Positions 1 through 9,142 are shown, counted from the first letter of the stretch. The stretch: DNA of 64,000 nt from Paraburkholderia sp. D15 (GCF_029910215.1 NZ_CP110395.1:3596001-3660000); one strand, 5' to 3'. The notes: generated from the letters alone by a model not told the origin. Numbers and translations: made by a program.

Positions 1-1
1 G

Positions 2-397
2 GTCACGCTGACCTTCGGTTCGTACCACGACGTCGACTCGAACGAAAACGCCTTCCGCATGGCGGGGTCGATGGCGTTCAAGGAAGCGATGCGCAAGGCG
101 AAGCCGGTGCTGCTCGAACCGATGATGGCCGTCGAGGTGGAAACGCCGGAAGACTTCATGGGCAACGTGATGGGCGATCTGTCGAGCCGCCGTGGTCTGG
201 TGCAAGGCATGGAAGACATCGCGGGCGGCGGCGGCAAGCTGGTGCGCGCCGAAGTGCCGCTCGCGGAGATGTTCGGTTATTCCACGTCGTTGCGCTCGGC
301 CACTCAGGGCCGCGCCACGTACACGATGGAGTTCAAGCACTACGCCGAAACGCCGAACAACGTCGCCGAGGCGGTGATCAACGCGAAGCAGAAGTAA
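2..397 (+). CDS. fusA: Elongation factor G, C-terminal part (5' end outside window)
   Basis: EF-G is the GTPase that moves tRNA and mRNA through the ribosome after each peptide bond. Only the last 131 codons are present. They match domains IV-V: a [18 protein letters not shown] stretch, then [28 protein letters not shown] and the ending [24 protein letters not shown], which are close to invariant in EF-G. The reading frame is open from base 2 and stops with TAA at 395-397. The gene is followed by a strong terminator, not by tufA, so this is more likely the stand-alone second copy seen in many Burkholderia than the str-operon copy. That last point is inference. Confidence 0.95.
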   Translation, partial: VTLTFGSYHDVDSNENAFRMAGSMAFKEAMRKAKPVLLEPMMAVEVETPEDFMGNVMGDLSSRRGLVQGMEDIAGGGGKLVRAEVPLAEMFGYSTSLRSATQGRATYTMEFKHYAETPNNVAEAVINAKQK

Positions 398-431
398 GCG
401 TTCGAGTTAGCTGCTGGCGTCGATAGACGTT

Positions 432-468
432 GAAGAAGCCCGTCCCTCGTGGACGGGCTTCTTCGTTT
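432..468 (+). terminator. Rho-independent terminator after fusA
   Basis: A perfect 14-bp inverted repeat (432-445 paired with 451-464) encloses a 5-nt loop and is followed by a short TTT. It sits 35 bp after the EF-G stop codon and ends that transcription unit. Confidence 0.85.
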
Positions 469-628
469 ACAGGCACCGTGACGGCGGCCTCCGCCTCCAG
501 AACGCCAACGGTCACCATGGCGTGTCCGGCCTCCATTCCGGCACCCCACGCCTTTTCGAACGTGCAAGAATGCGGCAGGAACGACGCGCTGCCGATCGTC
601 GTCACCGACGCCCACGAGGAGACACATC

Positions 629-1144
629 ATGAGCCAGGATCACGAACATCCGCACTACAAGAACGAACATCCGGCCACGCCGATCGACTGGCGCGAGCAC
701 GGCGTGAAGGTCATCAAGGGCGATCAGCTCGACAGCAACACCGCGCAGACGCCGGGCATGAATCGCGCGGCCGCGATCAACGCAGCGCGGGTCGGCGCGC
801 AGAAGATCTGGGCCGGCACGGTGACGATTCATCCGAACGCGAAGACCGGCGCGCATCATCATGGCGCGCTCGAAAGCGTGATCTACGTGGTGCGCGGCCA
901 GGCACGCATGCGTTGGGGCGAACATCTCGAGTTCACCGCCGAAGCCGGCCCGGGCGACTTCATTTTCGTGCCGCCGTATGTTCCGCATCAGGAGATCAAC
1001 GCGAGTACCGACGAGCCGCTCGAATGCGTGCTGGTGCGCAGCGACAACGAGGCCGTGGTGGTCAATCTGAACATCGACGCGGTCGAAGCGCCGGAAACCG
1101 TGTTCTGGGTCGATCCGATTCACAAGCATCCGCATGATCATTGA
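629..1144 (+). CDS. Cupin-domain protein
   Basis: A 171-residue single-domain cupin of unknown substrate. Cupin motif 1 is visible as TGAHHHGALE (His76-His78, Glu82) followed by VVRGQARMRWG. Motif 2 is GPGDFIFVPPYVPHQEIN, with the fourth metal ligand at His120. All four usual metal-binding residues are therefore present, so a bound metal and enzymatic or sugar/small-molecule binding activity are plausible. Both ends of the protein are rich in histidine (HEHPHY near the start, HKHPHDH at the end), which may add metal affinity. The ATG has a good GAGGAG ribosome site 8 bases upstream. The gene stands alone after the fusA terminator; the neighbours give no clue to its job. Confidence 0.85.
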   Translation: MSQDHEHPHYKNEHPATPIDWREHGVKVIKGDQLDSNTAQTPGMNRAAAINAARVGAQKIWAGTVTIHPNAKTGAHHHGALESVIYVVRGQARMRWGEHLEFTAEAGPGDFIFVPPYVPHQEINASTDEPLECVLVRSDNEAVVVNLNIDAVEAPETVFWVDPIHKHPHDH

Positions 1145-1560
1145 AGACCGTCGAGGTTCGTCGACCGTCGCCGATGCGGTAAATCCAACAGCGCTCGCGC
1201 CACGCAGTCGGTAAGAATGCAGCGTAAAAACAGCGGTTTTCCTGCGTTAGCGCCGCCTGGACGCAACACCTTCGCCATGCATGGAGGCATGCGCGCCAAG
1301 GCCAACGCACGGAACGTTGTGACGACGACACATCCCGGCCCTTTTATGCGCGAATCATCGCTCGCGGGTTGCCGCAAGGGCTCCGCATCGCGAGGCAATC
1401 GCTTACACTGAACCCGCTTTGCGCAGCCCGGCGAGCCCTTTCGCCGCCGCGCCTTTTCCGCCGCCGTAACGTCCGCCGCCGGCGCGCCTCGCGCCCGGCT
1501 CGTGCGAGACCCGTGCGGCCCTTCAGCAACCGGCAACAGAACGGACTGGACACTCCATCG
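1145..1560. other. Intergenic region, 416 bp
   Basis: The region lies between the cupin gene and the ABC importer operon. The open frames in it have no credible start site or family resemblance. It should hold the operon promoter, but I could not pick out a convincing -35/-10 pair. Confidence 0.4.
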
Positions 1561-3237
1561 ATGAAGACTCCCGCGGACCGAACCACCGATCTCGATCTCA
1601 ACCTCGACGCAGCCCGCCTGCGCGCGGACAACCTCGGCCACCACGCGCTCGACGAATTTGCCGCCGGCCGCATCACGCGCCGCGAACTGCTGCGCTACGC
1701 GAGCGTGATCGGTTTGTCGCTGGTGGGCGGCGGCGTGCTGAACGCGCCGCGTGCGCGGGCTCAGGGCAACGCGGCGGCGTCGAACCAGACGATTCGCGTC
1801 GCGCATCTGACGCCGGCCGGCGCGGTCGATCCGCTCACCGTCACGGACGCCGCGAGTCTCGCGCTGCTGAATCAGACCGGCGAATTCCTGATCGACGACG
1901 ACGGCGAAAAACTCGTGCTGAAGCCGGCGCTCGCGCTGTCGTGGAAGCCGAACGACAAGGGCGACGTGTGGACCTTCAAGCTGCGCCCGAACGTCAAGTT
2001 CCACGACGGCCAGGTATTCGGCGCGAAGGACGTGGTCGCCACCTTCGACCGTCTCGCCGATCCGGCGAGCGGCTCGGCGGCGCTATCGGTGCTGAAGGGC
2101 GTGCTGTCGAAAGGCGGCGCGAAAGTCGTCGACGAACACACGGTGGCTTTCCACCTCGACGCACCGAACGGCAACTTCCCGTACTACGTTTCCTCGGACA
2201 ATTACAACGCCGTGATCCTGCCCGCGAACTACGCGGGCGGCTATGAAAAGACCTTCATCGGCACGGGTCCGTTCAAGCTCGAAAAGTATCAACCGAAGGT
2301 CGGCGCATCGTTCGTGCGCAATCCCGACTACTGGGGCGACAAAGCGTTACCGCAACGGGTACAGTTTTCCTTCTACGCTGACGAACAGGCGCAATTGCTC
2401 GCGCTGCAGGGTCATCAGGCAGACGTGATGGGCACCTTCACCGTGCAGGGCGGCGCCAGCATCCTGAACAATCCGGACTACAAGGCGGTCGGCGTGAAGT
2501 CGAGCGCGCACCGGCAGATTCACATGCGCAACGACAGCCCGCTGTTCAAGGACAAGCGCGTGCGCCAGGCGCTCGCGTTGTCGCTCGATCGCGACGTGCT
2601 GGTGCGCGGACTCTTCAAGGGCCGCGCGCAACTCGGCAACGACAGTCCGTTCGCGCCGGTGTTTCCTTCGTCCGACGCCGGCGTCGCGCAACGCCGGATC
2701 GATGTCGCCAGGGCAAAACAACTGCTCGCGCAGGCCGGCGTGCCGAACGGTTTCGACGTCACGCTGACCACCGAAAAGTACATGGAGATCCCCGACCTCG
2801 CGGTCGTCGTGCAGAACGCGGCGAAGGCGATCGGCGTGCGCATCAATCTGAAGGTGGAGAGCCAGTCGCTGTACTACGGCGCCGGCACGCCGGGTAAATC
2901 GGACTGGCTCGACTCGCCGCTCGGCATCACCGACTACGGTCATCGCGGCGTGCCGAACGTGTTCCTGAATGCACCGCTCACCAGCAACGGCACATGGAAC
3001 GCCGCGCACTTCAAGAACCCGCAATACGATCAACTGGTCGCGCAGTTCGTCGCCGCGGTCGATCTCGGCTCGCAGAAAAAAATCGCCGGGCAGATCCAGA
3101 CGCTGCTGCTCGACGAAACGCCCGTCATCATTCCGTTCTTCTACGATCAGCTGATCGCGATGCGCAAGGGCGTGAACGGCGTGCGCTTCACCGCGCTCGC
3201 GCAACTCTATTTCGACCGTGCGGTGCTGAGCGCCTGA
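1561..3237 (+). CDS. ABC transporter substrate-binding protein, family 5 (peptide/nickel type), Tat signal
   Basis: This is the periplasmic receptor (558 residues) of a Dpp/Opp/Nik-type importer. After the signal come IRVAHLTPAGAVDPLTV, KPALALSWKPNDKGDVWTFKLRPNVKFHDGQVFGAKDVVATFDRL and the RVRQALALSLDRDVLV region, all typical of SBP family 5 (SBP_bac_5). The export signal is unusual: a 39-residue N-region precedes a twin-arginine motif (TRRELLRY, Arg40-Arg41), a hydrophobic core and a likely cut near ARAQG. A leader that long is odd, but no later start codon would keep the signal intact. It is the first gene of a four-gene operon, 29 bp before the first permease. The ligand cannot be named from sequence; a small peptide or related compound is likely. 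Confidence 0.9.
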   Translation: MKTPADRTTDLDLNLDAARLRADNLGHHALDEFAAGRITRRELLRYASVIGLSLVGGGVLNAPRARAQGNAAASNQTIRVAHLTPAGAVDPLTVTDAASLALLNQTGEFLIDDDGEKLVLKPALALSWKPNDKGDVWTFKLRPNVKFHDGQVFGAKDVVATFDRLADPASGSAALSVLKGVLSKGGAKVVDEHTVAFHLDAPNGNFPYYVSSDNYNAVILPANYAGGYEKTFIGTGPFKLEKYQPKVGASFVRNPDYWGDKALPQRVQFSFYADEQAQLLALQGHQADVMGTFTVQGGASILNNPDYKAVGVKSSAHRQIHMRNDSPLFKDKRVRQALALSLDRDVLVRGLFKGRAQLGNDSPFAPVFPSSDAGVAQRRIDVARAKQLLAQAGVPNGFDVTLTTEKYMEIPDLAVVVQNAAKAIGVRINLKVESQSLYYGAGTPGKSDWLDSPLGITDYGHRGVPNVFLNAPLTSNGTWNAAHFKNPQYDQLVAQFVAAVDLGSQKKIAGQIQTLLLDETPVIIPFFYDQLIAMRKGVNGVRFTALAQLYFDRAVLSA

Positions 3238-3266
3238 GCGCGGCGCGTTTGCGGCAGGAGCACACG

Positions 3267-4277
3267 ATGTCGACCATGGCGCCCCCTTCCGTCCCGTCCG
3301 TCTCCAGCGGCAATGCCGCGCGCGTCGCGCGGTTTCTGGCGACGCGCGTAGGCCTCTCGCTGATCACGCTGTGGCTGTTGTCGGTGATCGTGTTCGCGGG
3401 TGGCCAGCTGTTGCCCGGCGACATCGGCCGCGCGGTGCTCGGGCCGCTCGCCGATGCGCGCGCGGTCGCCGCGCTCAATCATCAGCTCGGCGCGGACCGG
3501 CCGTTGATGACGCAATACGTCGAATGGATCGCGCATTTCGTGCGCGGCGACATGGGACTGTCGTATGCGTACCGCGAGCCGGTCGGACCGTTTATCGCCG
3601 ACGCGCTCGCGCATTCGGCCAAACTCGGTCTGCTCGCGTTCATCGTGGTCGTGCCGCTCGGCATCGCGGGCGGCGTGTGGTCGGCCATGCATGCGGGGCG
3701 CTGGCTCGATCGCACGATCAGCATTGCCGGTTTGTCGGCCACCGTGGTGCCGGAGTTCGTATCGTCGATCGTGCTGATTCTGGTGTTCGGCGTGTGGCTG
3801 CGCTGGCTGCCGATCGAGGCCTCGTATCCGCCCGATGCGGGCCCGCTCGAACAGTTGCGCCATCTGATTCTGCCGGTGCTGCCGCTGGTGCTGGTGTTCT
3901 TCGGCTACATCGCACGGATGGCGCGGGCGGGCACCGTGGAAGCGCTCGATGCCGACTACACGCGCACCGCGATCCTCAAGGGGCTGCCGCGCCGCGTGGT
4001 GATCTGGCGGCACGTGCTGCGCAATGCGCTGCTGCCCACCATCACGGTGGCTGCGACGCAACTCGGCTACATGATCGGCGGTCTCGTGGTGGTCGAGACG
4101 CTGTTCCACTATCAGGGGATCGGTTCGTTGATCTACAACGCCGCGAAGGCCAAGGATTTCCCGATGCTCGAGGCCGGCGTGCTGACGATCGGCGTGGTGT
4201 ACACGGTGGCGAATCTCGTCGCCGATGCGCTGCACGTGCTGCTCAATCCGCGTTTGCGGGTAAGGAGCGCCGAATGA
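3267..4277 (+). CDS. ABC transporter permease, DppB/OppB type
   Basis: An inner-membrane channel subunit of 336 residues. It shows an N-terminal membrane helix (SLITLWLLSVIVFAGGQLLPGD), a DppB-like periplasmic loop (LGADRPLMTQYVEWIAHFVRGDMGLSY) and several further helices. The EAA-type coupling loop that docks on the ATPase reads DYTRTAILKGLPRRVVIWRHVLRNALLP. The start is the ATG with AGGAG at 3256-3260; longer upstream frames lack a ribosome site. The stop overlaps the next start as ATGA, so the two permeases are translationally coupled. Confidence 0.92.
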   Translation: MSTMAPPSVPSVSSGNAARVARFLATRVGLSLITLWLLSVIVFAGGQLLPGDIGRAVLGPLADARAVAALNHQLGADRPLMTQYVEWIAHFVRGDMGLSYAYREPVGPFIADALAHSAKLGLLAFIVVVPLGIAGGVWSAMHAGRWLDRTISIAGLSATVVPEFVSSIVLILVFGVWLRWLPIEASYPPDAGPLEQLRHLILPVLPLVLVFFGYIARMARAGTVEALDADYTRTAILKGLPRRVVIWRHVLRNALLPTITVAATQLGYMIGGLVVVETLFHYQGIGSLIYNAAKAKDFPMLEAGVLTIGVVYTVANLVADALHVLLNPRLRVRSAE

Positions 4278-5191
4278 GCGACGTCGTGCCGCCCAGCCCA
4301 GGCGCGCCGGCGCCCGCGCCTTCCGCGCCGCCGTCGCCGTCGCCCTCGCCACGTCCGAACGCCGAGCCGCGCTTCGATCAGTTGCGCGTGCTGCTGCGCT
4401 CGCCGACCTTCGTCGTCGGTGTCGCGATCGTCGCGTGGTGGATCGTCTGCGCGCTCGCCGGACAGTGGATCGTGCGCATCGATCCGTACGCGTCCGACCC
4501 GCTCAACTCGCTGATGCCGCCCGATAGCACGCACTGGTTCGGCACCGATCAGCTCGGCCGCGATGTGTTCTCGCGCGTGATCGTCGGCGCGCGCGACATT
4601 CTTACCATTGCGCCGCTCGCCACGCTACTCGGCACCGTGGCGGGTACGGCGCTGGGGCTGATCGTCGGTTACTTCGAAGGCTGGGTCGACAACGTGGTGG
4701 GCCGCGCGATCGACGCCGTGCTCGCGTTGCCGCTCGTGATCGTCGCATTGCTCGCGCTCGCCGCGGTCGGCGCATCGAACTTCACGGTGATCCTCGTGAT
4801 CGGCATCACCTTCACGCCGATCACCGCGCGCACCGTGCGCGCCGCCGTGTTCGCCGAACGTCATCTCGACTACGTGGCCGCCGCGCAACTGCGCGGCGAA
4901 CGCGCGCCGTACATCATGTTCGTGGAAATCCTGCCGAACGTGCTGCCGCCGATCATCGTCGAGGCGACCGTGCGGCTCGGCTACGCGATCTTCGCGGTGG
5001 CCACGCTGTCGTTTCTCGGCTTCGGCATTCAACCGCCGTCGGCTGACTGGGGGCTCGCGCTGTCCGAGTCGTACACGCTGATGGCGGGCGGCGCGTGGTG
5101 GACCGTGGTGTTCGCGGCGGGCGCGATCGCGTCGCTGGTGGTCGGCGTGAACCTGATCGCCGACAGCGTACAAGGCGTACTCGACCGATGA
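4274..5191 (+). CDS. ABC transporter permease, DppC/OppC type
   Basis: This is the second channel subunit (305 residues). It begins with a Pro/Ala/Ser-rich cytoplasmic tail of about 30 residues, followed by a first helix (FVVGVAIVAWWIVCALAGQWI). The DppC signature HWFGTDQLGRDVFSRVIVGARDI is present, then four or more helices with the coupling loop LDYVAAAQLRGERAPYIMFVEILPN and the family-typical FLGFGIQPPSADWG. ATGA overlaps join it to the permease upstream and the ATPase downstream, so the three proteins are made together. Confidence 0.92.
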   Translation: MSDVVPPSPGAPAPAPSAPPSPSPSPRPNAEPRFDQLRVLLRSPTFVVGVAIVAWWIVCALAGQWIVRIDPYASDPLNSLMPPDSTHWFGTDQLGRDVFSRVIVGARDILTIAPLATLLGTVAGTALGLIVGYFEGWVDNVVGRAIDAVLALPLVIVALLALAAVGASNFTVILVIGITFTPITARTVRAAVFAERHLDYVAAAQLRGERAPYIMFVEILPNVLPPIIVEATVRLGYAIFAVATLSFLGFGIQPPSADWGLALSESYTLMAGGAWWTVVFAAGAIASLVVGVNLIADSVQGVLDR

Positions 5192-7611
5192 ACGGACCGC
5201 CGCCTTCCTCATTCCCCGCCTTCGACGTGTCGAAGAGCGATCGCACCGACGCGTTGACCGTCGTCGGTCTCACGGTCACGTACCGGATGCGCGGGCGCGA
5301 CCGCGAAGTGCTGCAGGACGTGTCGTTCCGCGTGCGGCGCGGCGAAGCGTATGGACTCGTCGGCGAATCGGGCTGCGGCAAGTCGACCGTCGCGATGGCC
5401 GCGCTGCGTTATCTGCCGCGTAACGGCAAGGTGAAGGCCGGCAAGATCGTCATCGCCGGCGAGGACGTGCAGAAGCTCGACGCCGATGCGCTGCGCAATC
5501 TGCGAGCCAATGCGATCTCGATGGTCTATCAGGACCCGGGGCGCGCGTTGAATCCGTCGCTGACGATCGCGCGTCAGGTCTCCGAAGCGTTCGAAGCCGC
5601 CGGCGCGACACGCGGCGAAGCGTTGCAACGCACGCGCGAGATGCTGCAACGCGTGCGCATCGCGGCGCCGGATCGCGTGATGGAGAGCTATCCGCACCAA
5701 CTGTCGGGCGGGATGCAGCAGCGCGTGGTGATCGCGATGGCGCTGGCATCGAACCCCGCGCTGCTGATTCTCGACGAACCGACCACCGGGCTCGATGCGA
5801 CCGTCGAAGCCGAAGTGCTCGATCTCGTCGCACAGTTGCGCGAGGAATTCGGCACCGCCGTGCTGTTCATCAGCCACAACCTCGCGGTGATCGGGCGGAT
5901 GTGCGAGCGCGTCGGCGTGCTGTACGCGGGCAAGCTGGTCGAGGAAGGCGCGACCCAGGATGTGTTCTCGCGGCCGCGTCATCCGTACACCGTGGGGCTG
6001 CTGCGCTGTCTGCCGACCGAGGGGCGCAGCAAGGACAGCGAGCGGCTCGATACGATCGCCGGCAGTCTGCCGTTGCCGGGCTCGGTCACGCAGGGCTGCA
6101 TCTACGCGGAACGTTGCCGTCTCGCCGACGATCGTTGCCGCCGCGAAGCGCCGCCGCCGTATCGGGTGAATGCGGCGCATGGCGATCAGATGTCGCGGTG
6201 TCATTATCACGAGCGGGCGCTGGAGTTGCCGCGCGTGGGGGCGGATGGGGCGGTGCTGGAGCGGTGGGAGGCGATGCGTGGTGCTGGTGCTGGTGCTGGT
6301 GCTGGTGCTGGTGCTGGTGCTGGTGCTGGTGCTGGTGCTGGTGCTGGTGCTGGTGCTGGTGCTGGTGCTGGTGCTGATAATGCTGAGGTTACCGGTGCCA
6401 CTGCCAGCGCCGCAACTGGAACTCGTAGCGACAAGGACCGCCCACGCCCGCTCGTCCTTCGCGCCGCCAATCTCTCGAAGACTTTCCACGTAAGCGGCGC
6501 GCCGCTGCGCGCGGTCGACAACGTGTCGATCGATCTCGCGCGCGGCGAAACGCTCGGCCTCGTCGGCGAATCGGGCAGCGGCAAGACGACGCTCGCCAAG
6601 CTGATGCTCGGCCTGCTCACGCCCGATGCCGGCAGCGTGCTCGAACTCGACGGCGCACCACTCGCCGCGCGCGTCACGCGACGCAACGACGAGCAGGTGA
6701 AGTCGTTGCAGATCGTGTTCCAGAACCCGGACTCGGCGCTCAATCGCGCGCATTCGGTCAAGCGTTTGATCGGCCGCGCGCTGTCGCGGCTCACCGCGCT
6801 GCGCGGCCCCGCGATCGACGAACGCCTCGCCTCCCTCACCGCCGACGTGCGTCTTCCGGCCCGCTACCTCGGCTCGCGCACGCGGCAACTGTCCGGCGGA
6901 CTCAAGCAGCGCGTGGCGATCGCTCGCGCGTTTGCCGGCGAACCGCGCGTGGTGGTGTGCGACGAGCCGACCTCCGCGCTCGACGTCTCCGTGCAGGCCG
7001 CGATTCTCAATCTGCTCGCCGACCTGCAACGCGAACGCGACGTGAGCTACGTTTTCATCTCGCACGATCTGCACGTGGTGCGTTATCTGTCGGATCGCAT
7101 CGCGGTGTTGTACCTCGGACGATTACTGGAGATCGGGCCGGCCAGGGCGGTGTTCGACGGTCCGCACCATCCTTATACCGAGGCGCTGCTGTCGTCGGTG
7201 CCGACGCTCGATGCGCACGGCGAGGCCCTGGACGATGCCGATGCCGCAGGCGACGCACGCCCCCGTATCCGCATCCGCCTGTCTGGTGATCTGCCAAGCG
7301 CGGCCTCGCCGCCGTCCGGCTGCGTGTTTCATACGCGCTGCCCGCGCAAGCTCGGCGCGATCTGCGAGCAGCAGGAGCCGCCGTTCGCCGATGCCGATGC
7401 CGATGCCGATGCCGATGCCGATGCGAATGTGAATGGCGGCGGCGCCGCTTATCCGAACGCCCAGGCCAGCGACATCGGCGCCGCCGCGCATCGAATCCGC
7501 TGCCATATCCCCATCGACGAATTGCGCGCGCTGCAAACCGCCGCACGCGGCAAACCATCCTCCCCGCCTCCCGGCGACCGCTTGAACGACGCACCGGATA
7601 ACGCCGAATAA
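5188..7611 (+). CDS. Fused tandem ATPase of the peptide-type ABC importer (DppD-DppF in one chain)
   Basis: A 807-residue protein carries both nucleotide-binding domains. Domain 1 has a Walker A GESGCGKST at 59-67, signature LSGGMQQRV near 172 and Walker B LLILDEPTTGLD near 192. It ends in a Cys-rich oligopeptide-transporter tail (GCIYAERCRLADDRC). Domain 2 has Walker A GESGSGKTT near 460, signature LSGGLKQRV near 568 and DEPTSALD near 592, then its own Cys-containing tail (GCVFHTRCPRKLGAIC). The two are joined by a (Gly-Ala)16 run at residues 365-396, encoded by 16 copies of GGTGCT. A second tract, six GCCGAT units, adds an Asp-Ala run near the C-terminus. All key residues are intact, so the pump should work as a pseudo-dimer with the two permeases. 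Confidence 0.93.
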   Translation: MNGPPPSSFPAFDVSKSDRTDALTVVGLTVTYRMRGRDREVLQDVSFRVRRGEAYGLVGESGCGKSTVAMAALRYLPRNGKVKAGKIVIAGEDVQKLDADALRNLRANAISMVYQDPGRALNPSLTIARQVSEAFEAAGATRGEALQRTREMLQRVRIAAPDRVMESYPHQLSGGMQQRVVIAMALASNPALLILDEPTTGLDATVEAEVLDLVAQLREEFGTAVLFISHNLAVIGRMCERVGVLYAGKLVEEGATQDVFSRPRHPYTVGLLRCLPTEGRSKDSERLDTIAGSLPLPGSVTQGCIYAERCRLADDRCRREAPPPYRVNAAHGDQMSRCHYHERALELPRVGADGAVLERWEAMRGAGAGAGAGAGAGAGAGAGAGAGAGAGAGAGADNAEVTGATASAATGTRSDKDRPRPLVLRAANLSKTFHVSGAPLRAVDNVSIDLARGETLGLVGESGSGKTTLAKLMLGLLTPDAGSVLELDGAPLAARVTRRNDEQVKSLQIVFQNPDSALNRAHSVKRLIGRALSRLTALRGPAIDERLASLTADVRLPARYLGSRTRQLSGGLKQRVAIARAFAGEPRVVVCDEPTSALDVSVQAAILNLLADLQRERDVSYVFISHDLHVVRYLSDRIAVLYLGRLLEIGPARAVFDGPHHPYTEALLSSVPTLDAHGEALDDADAAGDARPRIRIRLSGDLPSAASPPSGCVFHTRCPRKLGAICEQQEPPFADADADADADADANVNGGGAAYPNAQASDIGAAAHRIRCHIPIDELRALQTAARGKPSSPPPGDRLNDAPDNAE
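6280..6375 (+). repeat. Hexanucleotide tandem repeat (GGTGCT)16 inside the ATPase gene
   Basis: Sixteen uninterrupted copies of the 6-bp unit encode the Gly-Ala linker between the two ATPase domains. The unit is a multiple of three, so copy-number change would alter linker length without breaking the frame. Confidence 0.98.
7387..7422 (+). repeat. Hexanucleotide tandem repeat (GCCGAT)6
   Basis: Six exact copies of the unit encode an Ala-Asp run inside the C-terminal tail of the second ATPase domain, splitting the Cys-containing oligopeptide-transporter tail. As with the first tract, changes stay in frame. Confidence 0.97.
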
Positions 7612-8149
7612 CGCCGAATCGCGCCAGACGCCGGATAAAACCCGGCACGACGACCGATACGGCGACATCGCCGCATCGGTCCAATCGACCCGATTCCCGC
7701 GTTTGCGGCCCGCGCGTTTCATCGCCGAAACGTTTTCCCCTGTTTTTTCGGCACCGGCATCGCACATGCCTGTTCGAGGCCCGTCGCCGCAAGGCTTTGC
7801 GGCCAGTGGCATGGATATCGCTAAATAGTGGCCAGACATCGCGGACGAACGGTTCGACGACGCGGCGGCCCGGCAAGAGCGACGCATCGGCGGAGCGTGG
7901 TCAGTCACGTCCATGCGCGATCGAATGCGATGCCGTGCGGTGGCGGGCGGCGCTCGTGGGACACGCGCATCGAGCGTCGACCGTGAGGGTCCGCGTAAGG
8001 AGCGCATAGCCGTGACGATGAGCGATCGACCAGACTCGGCAAAAGGACTCGGGGAACGGTGAGGTCCGCGGACGAACGGACCCGCCGCTGCGGAATCGGC
8101 ATGAGAGATGACGGCAGCGAGGCGCCGGCGTTCCCTCGGGAGAGAGGCG
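7612..8149. other. Intergenic region, 538 bp
   Basis: The region lies between the importer operon and the Gly/Ser-rich gene. A weak GC hairpin (7630-7634 with 7642-7646) lies just after the operon but has no T-run. I see no gene, RNA or clear promoter. The promoter of the downstream gene must lie here. Confidence 0.4.
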
Positions 8150-9142
8150 ATGAACACCAGAAGACTCAATCGATATTACTTCGGGGTACTGCGCAGTGCG
8201 GCGATCGTCGCGGGCGTCACCGCGTTGGCGACGCAACTCGCTTACCCGGCATCGACGGATGTGATCCCCAAGTGGATCGTGCTCGCCGATGCTCCGCTGG
8301 CCGCCAGCGGCACGCATGGCACGCACGACGACGCCGCGCTGGCGCAGGCGGACACCGCGACGGTCGGCGGCGCGACCGCGGGCGGCATGCAAACGGGCGG
8401 CGTGGCCGCGGGCGAATCGGCGATGGGCGCCGAGCCAGGCGCCCCGAGCGCCGCCGACGATGCCGCCGCGGTCTTCCAGCCCCGCGGCTGCGATGGCGCG
8501 ACGCTGTTCGGCTGCGGCCATCATGGCGGCGGCAGCGGCAGCAACGGCGCGTCGAGCGCGGGCGGCTCGGGCAATAGTGGAGCGGGTGCCGGAGCCGGTG
8601 CAGGTGCGGGCGCCGGTGCGGCTGGCGGCGGCGCAGCGGGCTCGGGAAGCGGTAGCGGGAGTTCCGGCAGCGGTGGAAAGGGAAATAGCGGTGGAAGTAG
8701 CGGTGGTGGAAGTAGCGGTGGTGGAAGCAGCGGTGGTGGAAGCAGCGGTGGTGGAAGCAGCGGCGGCGGAAGCAGCGGCGGCGGAAGCAGCGGCGGCGGA
8801 AGCAGCGGCGGCGGAAGCAGCGGCGGCGGAAGCAGCGGCGGCGGAAGCAGCGGCGGCGGAAGCAGCGGCGGCGGAAGCAGCGGTGGCGGAAGCAGCGGCG
8901 GCGGCAGCAGTGGAGGCAGCAGCGGTGGCGGCAGCAGCGGCAGCAGCGGGAGCGGCGGCTGTGGTTGCGGCGGTTCCAGCGGCGGCCCAAGCGGTGGCAA
9001 AGGCGGTGGCTTTGGTGGTGGGTTTGGCGGTGGCTTCGGTGGCGGTTTCGGCGGAGGCTTTGGCGGAGGCTTCGGCGGCGGTCACGGAGGCAAGGGCGGC
9101 AGCGGTAACGGTGGTGGCAACGGCGGAGGAAGCGGGCACTAG
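8150..9142 (+). CDS. Gly/Ser-rich repeat protein with N-terminal membrane or signal segment, function unknown
   Basis: No family is recognised in this 330-residue protein. The ATG follows a good GGGAGAGAGG site. The N-terminus has basic residues (MNTRRLNRYYFGVLR) and then a hydrophobic stretch (SAAIVAGVTALATQLAYPAS), so export or membrane anchoring is likely. Residues about 40-125 are Ala/Gly-rich, with two cysteines (PRGCDGATLFGCGHHGGG). A tract follows of Gly-Ala dipeptides, 14 copies of Ser-Ser-Gly-Gly-Gly, a CGCGG cysteine cluster and a GGGF repeat ending in Gly/Asn. Glycine-rich proteins like this can be surface or matrix components; that is inference. Codon choice within the repeats is nearly uniform, which indicates recent tandem expansion. 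Confidence 0.6.
   Translation: MNTRRLNRYYFGVLRSAAIVAGVTALATQLAYPASTDVIPKWIVLADAPLAASGTHGTHDDAALAQADTATVGGATAGGMQTGGVAAGESAMGAEPGAPSAADDAAAVFQPRGCDGATLFGCGHHGGGSGSNGASSAGGSGNSGAGAGAGAGAGAGAAGGGAAGSGSGSGSSGSGGKGNSGGSSGGGSSGGGSSGGGSSGGGSSGGGSSGGGSSGGGSSGGGSSGGGSSGGGSSGGGSSGGGSSGGGSSGGGSSGGSSGGGSSGSSGSGGCGCGGSSGGPSGGKGGGFGGGFGGGFGGGFGGGFGGGFGGGHGGKGGSGNGGGNGGGSGH
8696..8905 (+). repeat. 15-bp minisatellite, 14 units, coding for SSGGG
   Basis: Fourteen 15-bp units of the form AGC AGC GGC GGC GGA, with small third-base changes at the ends, run in frame in the Gly/Ser-rich gene. The inner units are identical, which fits expansion by slippage or unequal exchange. Irregular copies continue to about 8950. 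Confidence 0.95.
9002..9083 (+). repeat. 12-bp degenerate repeat coding for GGGF
   Basis: About six 12-bp units of the form GGN GGN GGN TTY encode a Gly-Gly-Gly-Phe repeat near the C-terminus of the same gene. Third bases vary, so this array looks older than the SSGGG array. Confidence 0.85.

Noticed and set aside
5209..7074. A long open frame (621 codons) on the minus strand
   Set aside because: It is antisense to the fused ATPase gene, which has all the ABC motifs. Its sequence is a compositional shadow of high-GC codons with poly(Ser-Thr) from the GGTGCT repeat.
8696..8905. Possible CRISPR array
   Set aside because: Units are 15 bp, contiguous and coding, with no spacers and no cas genes.
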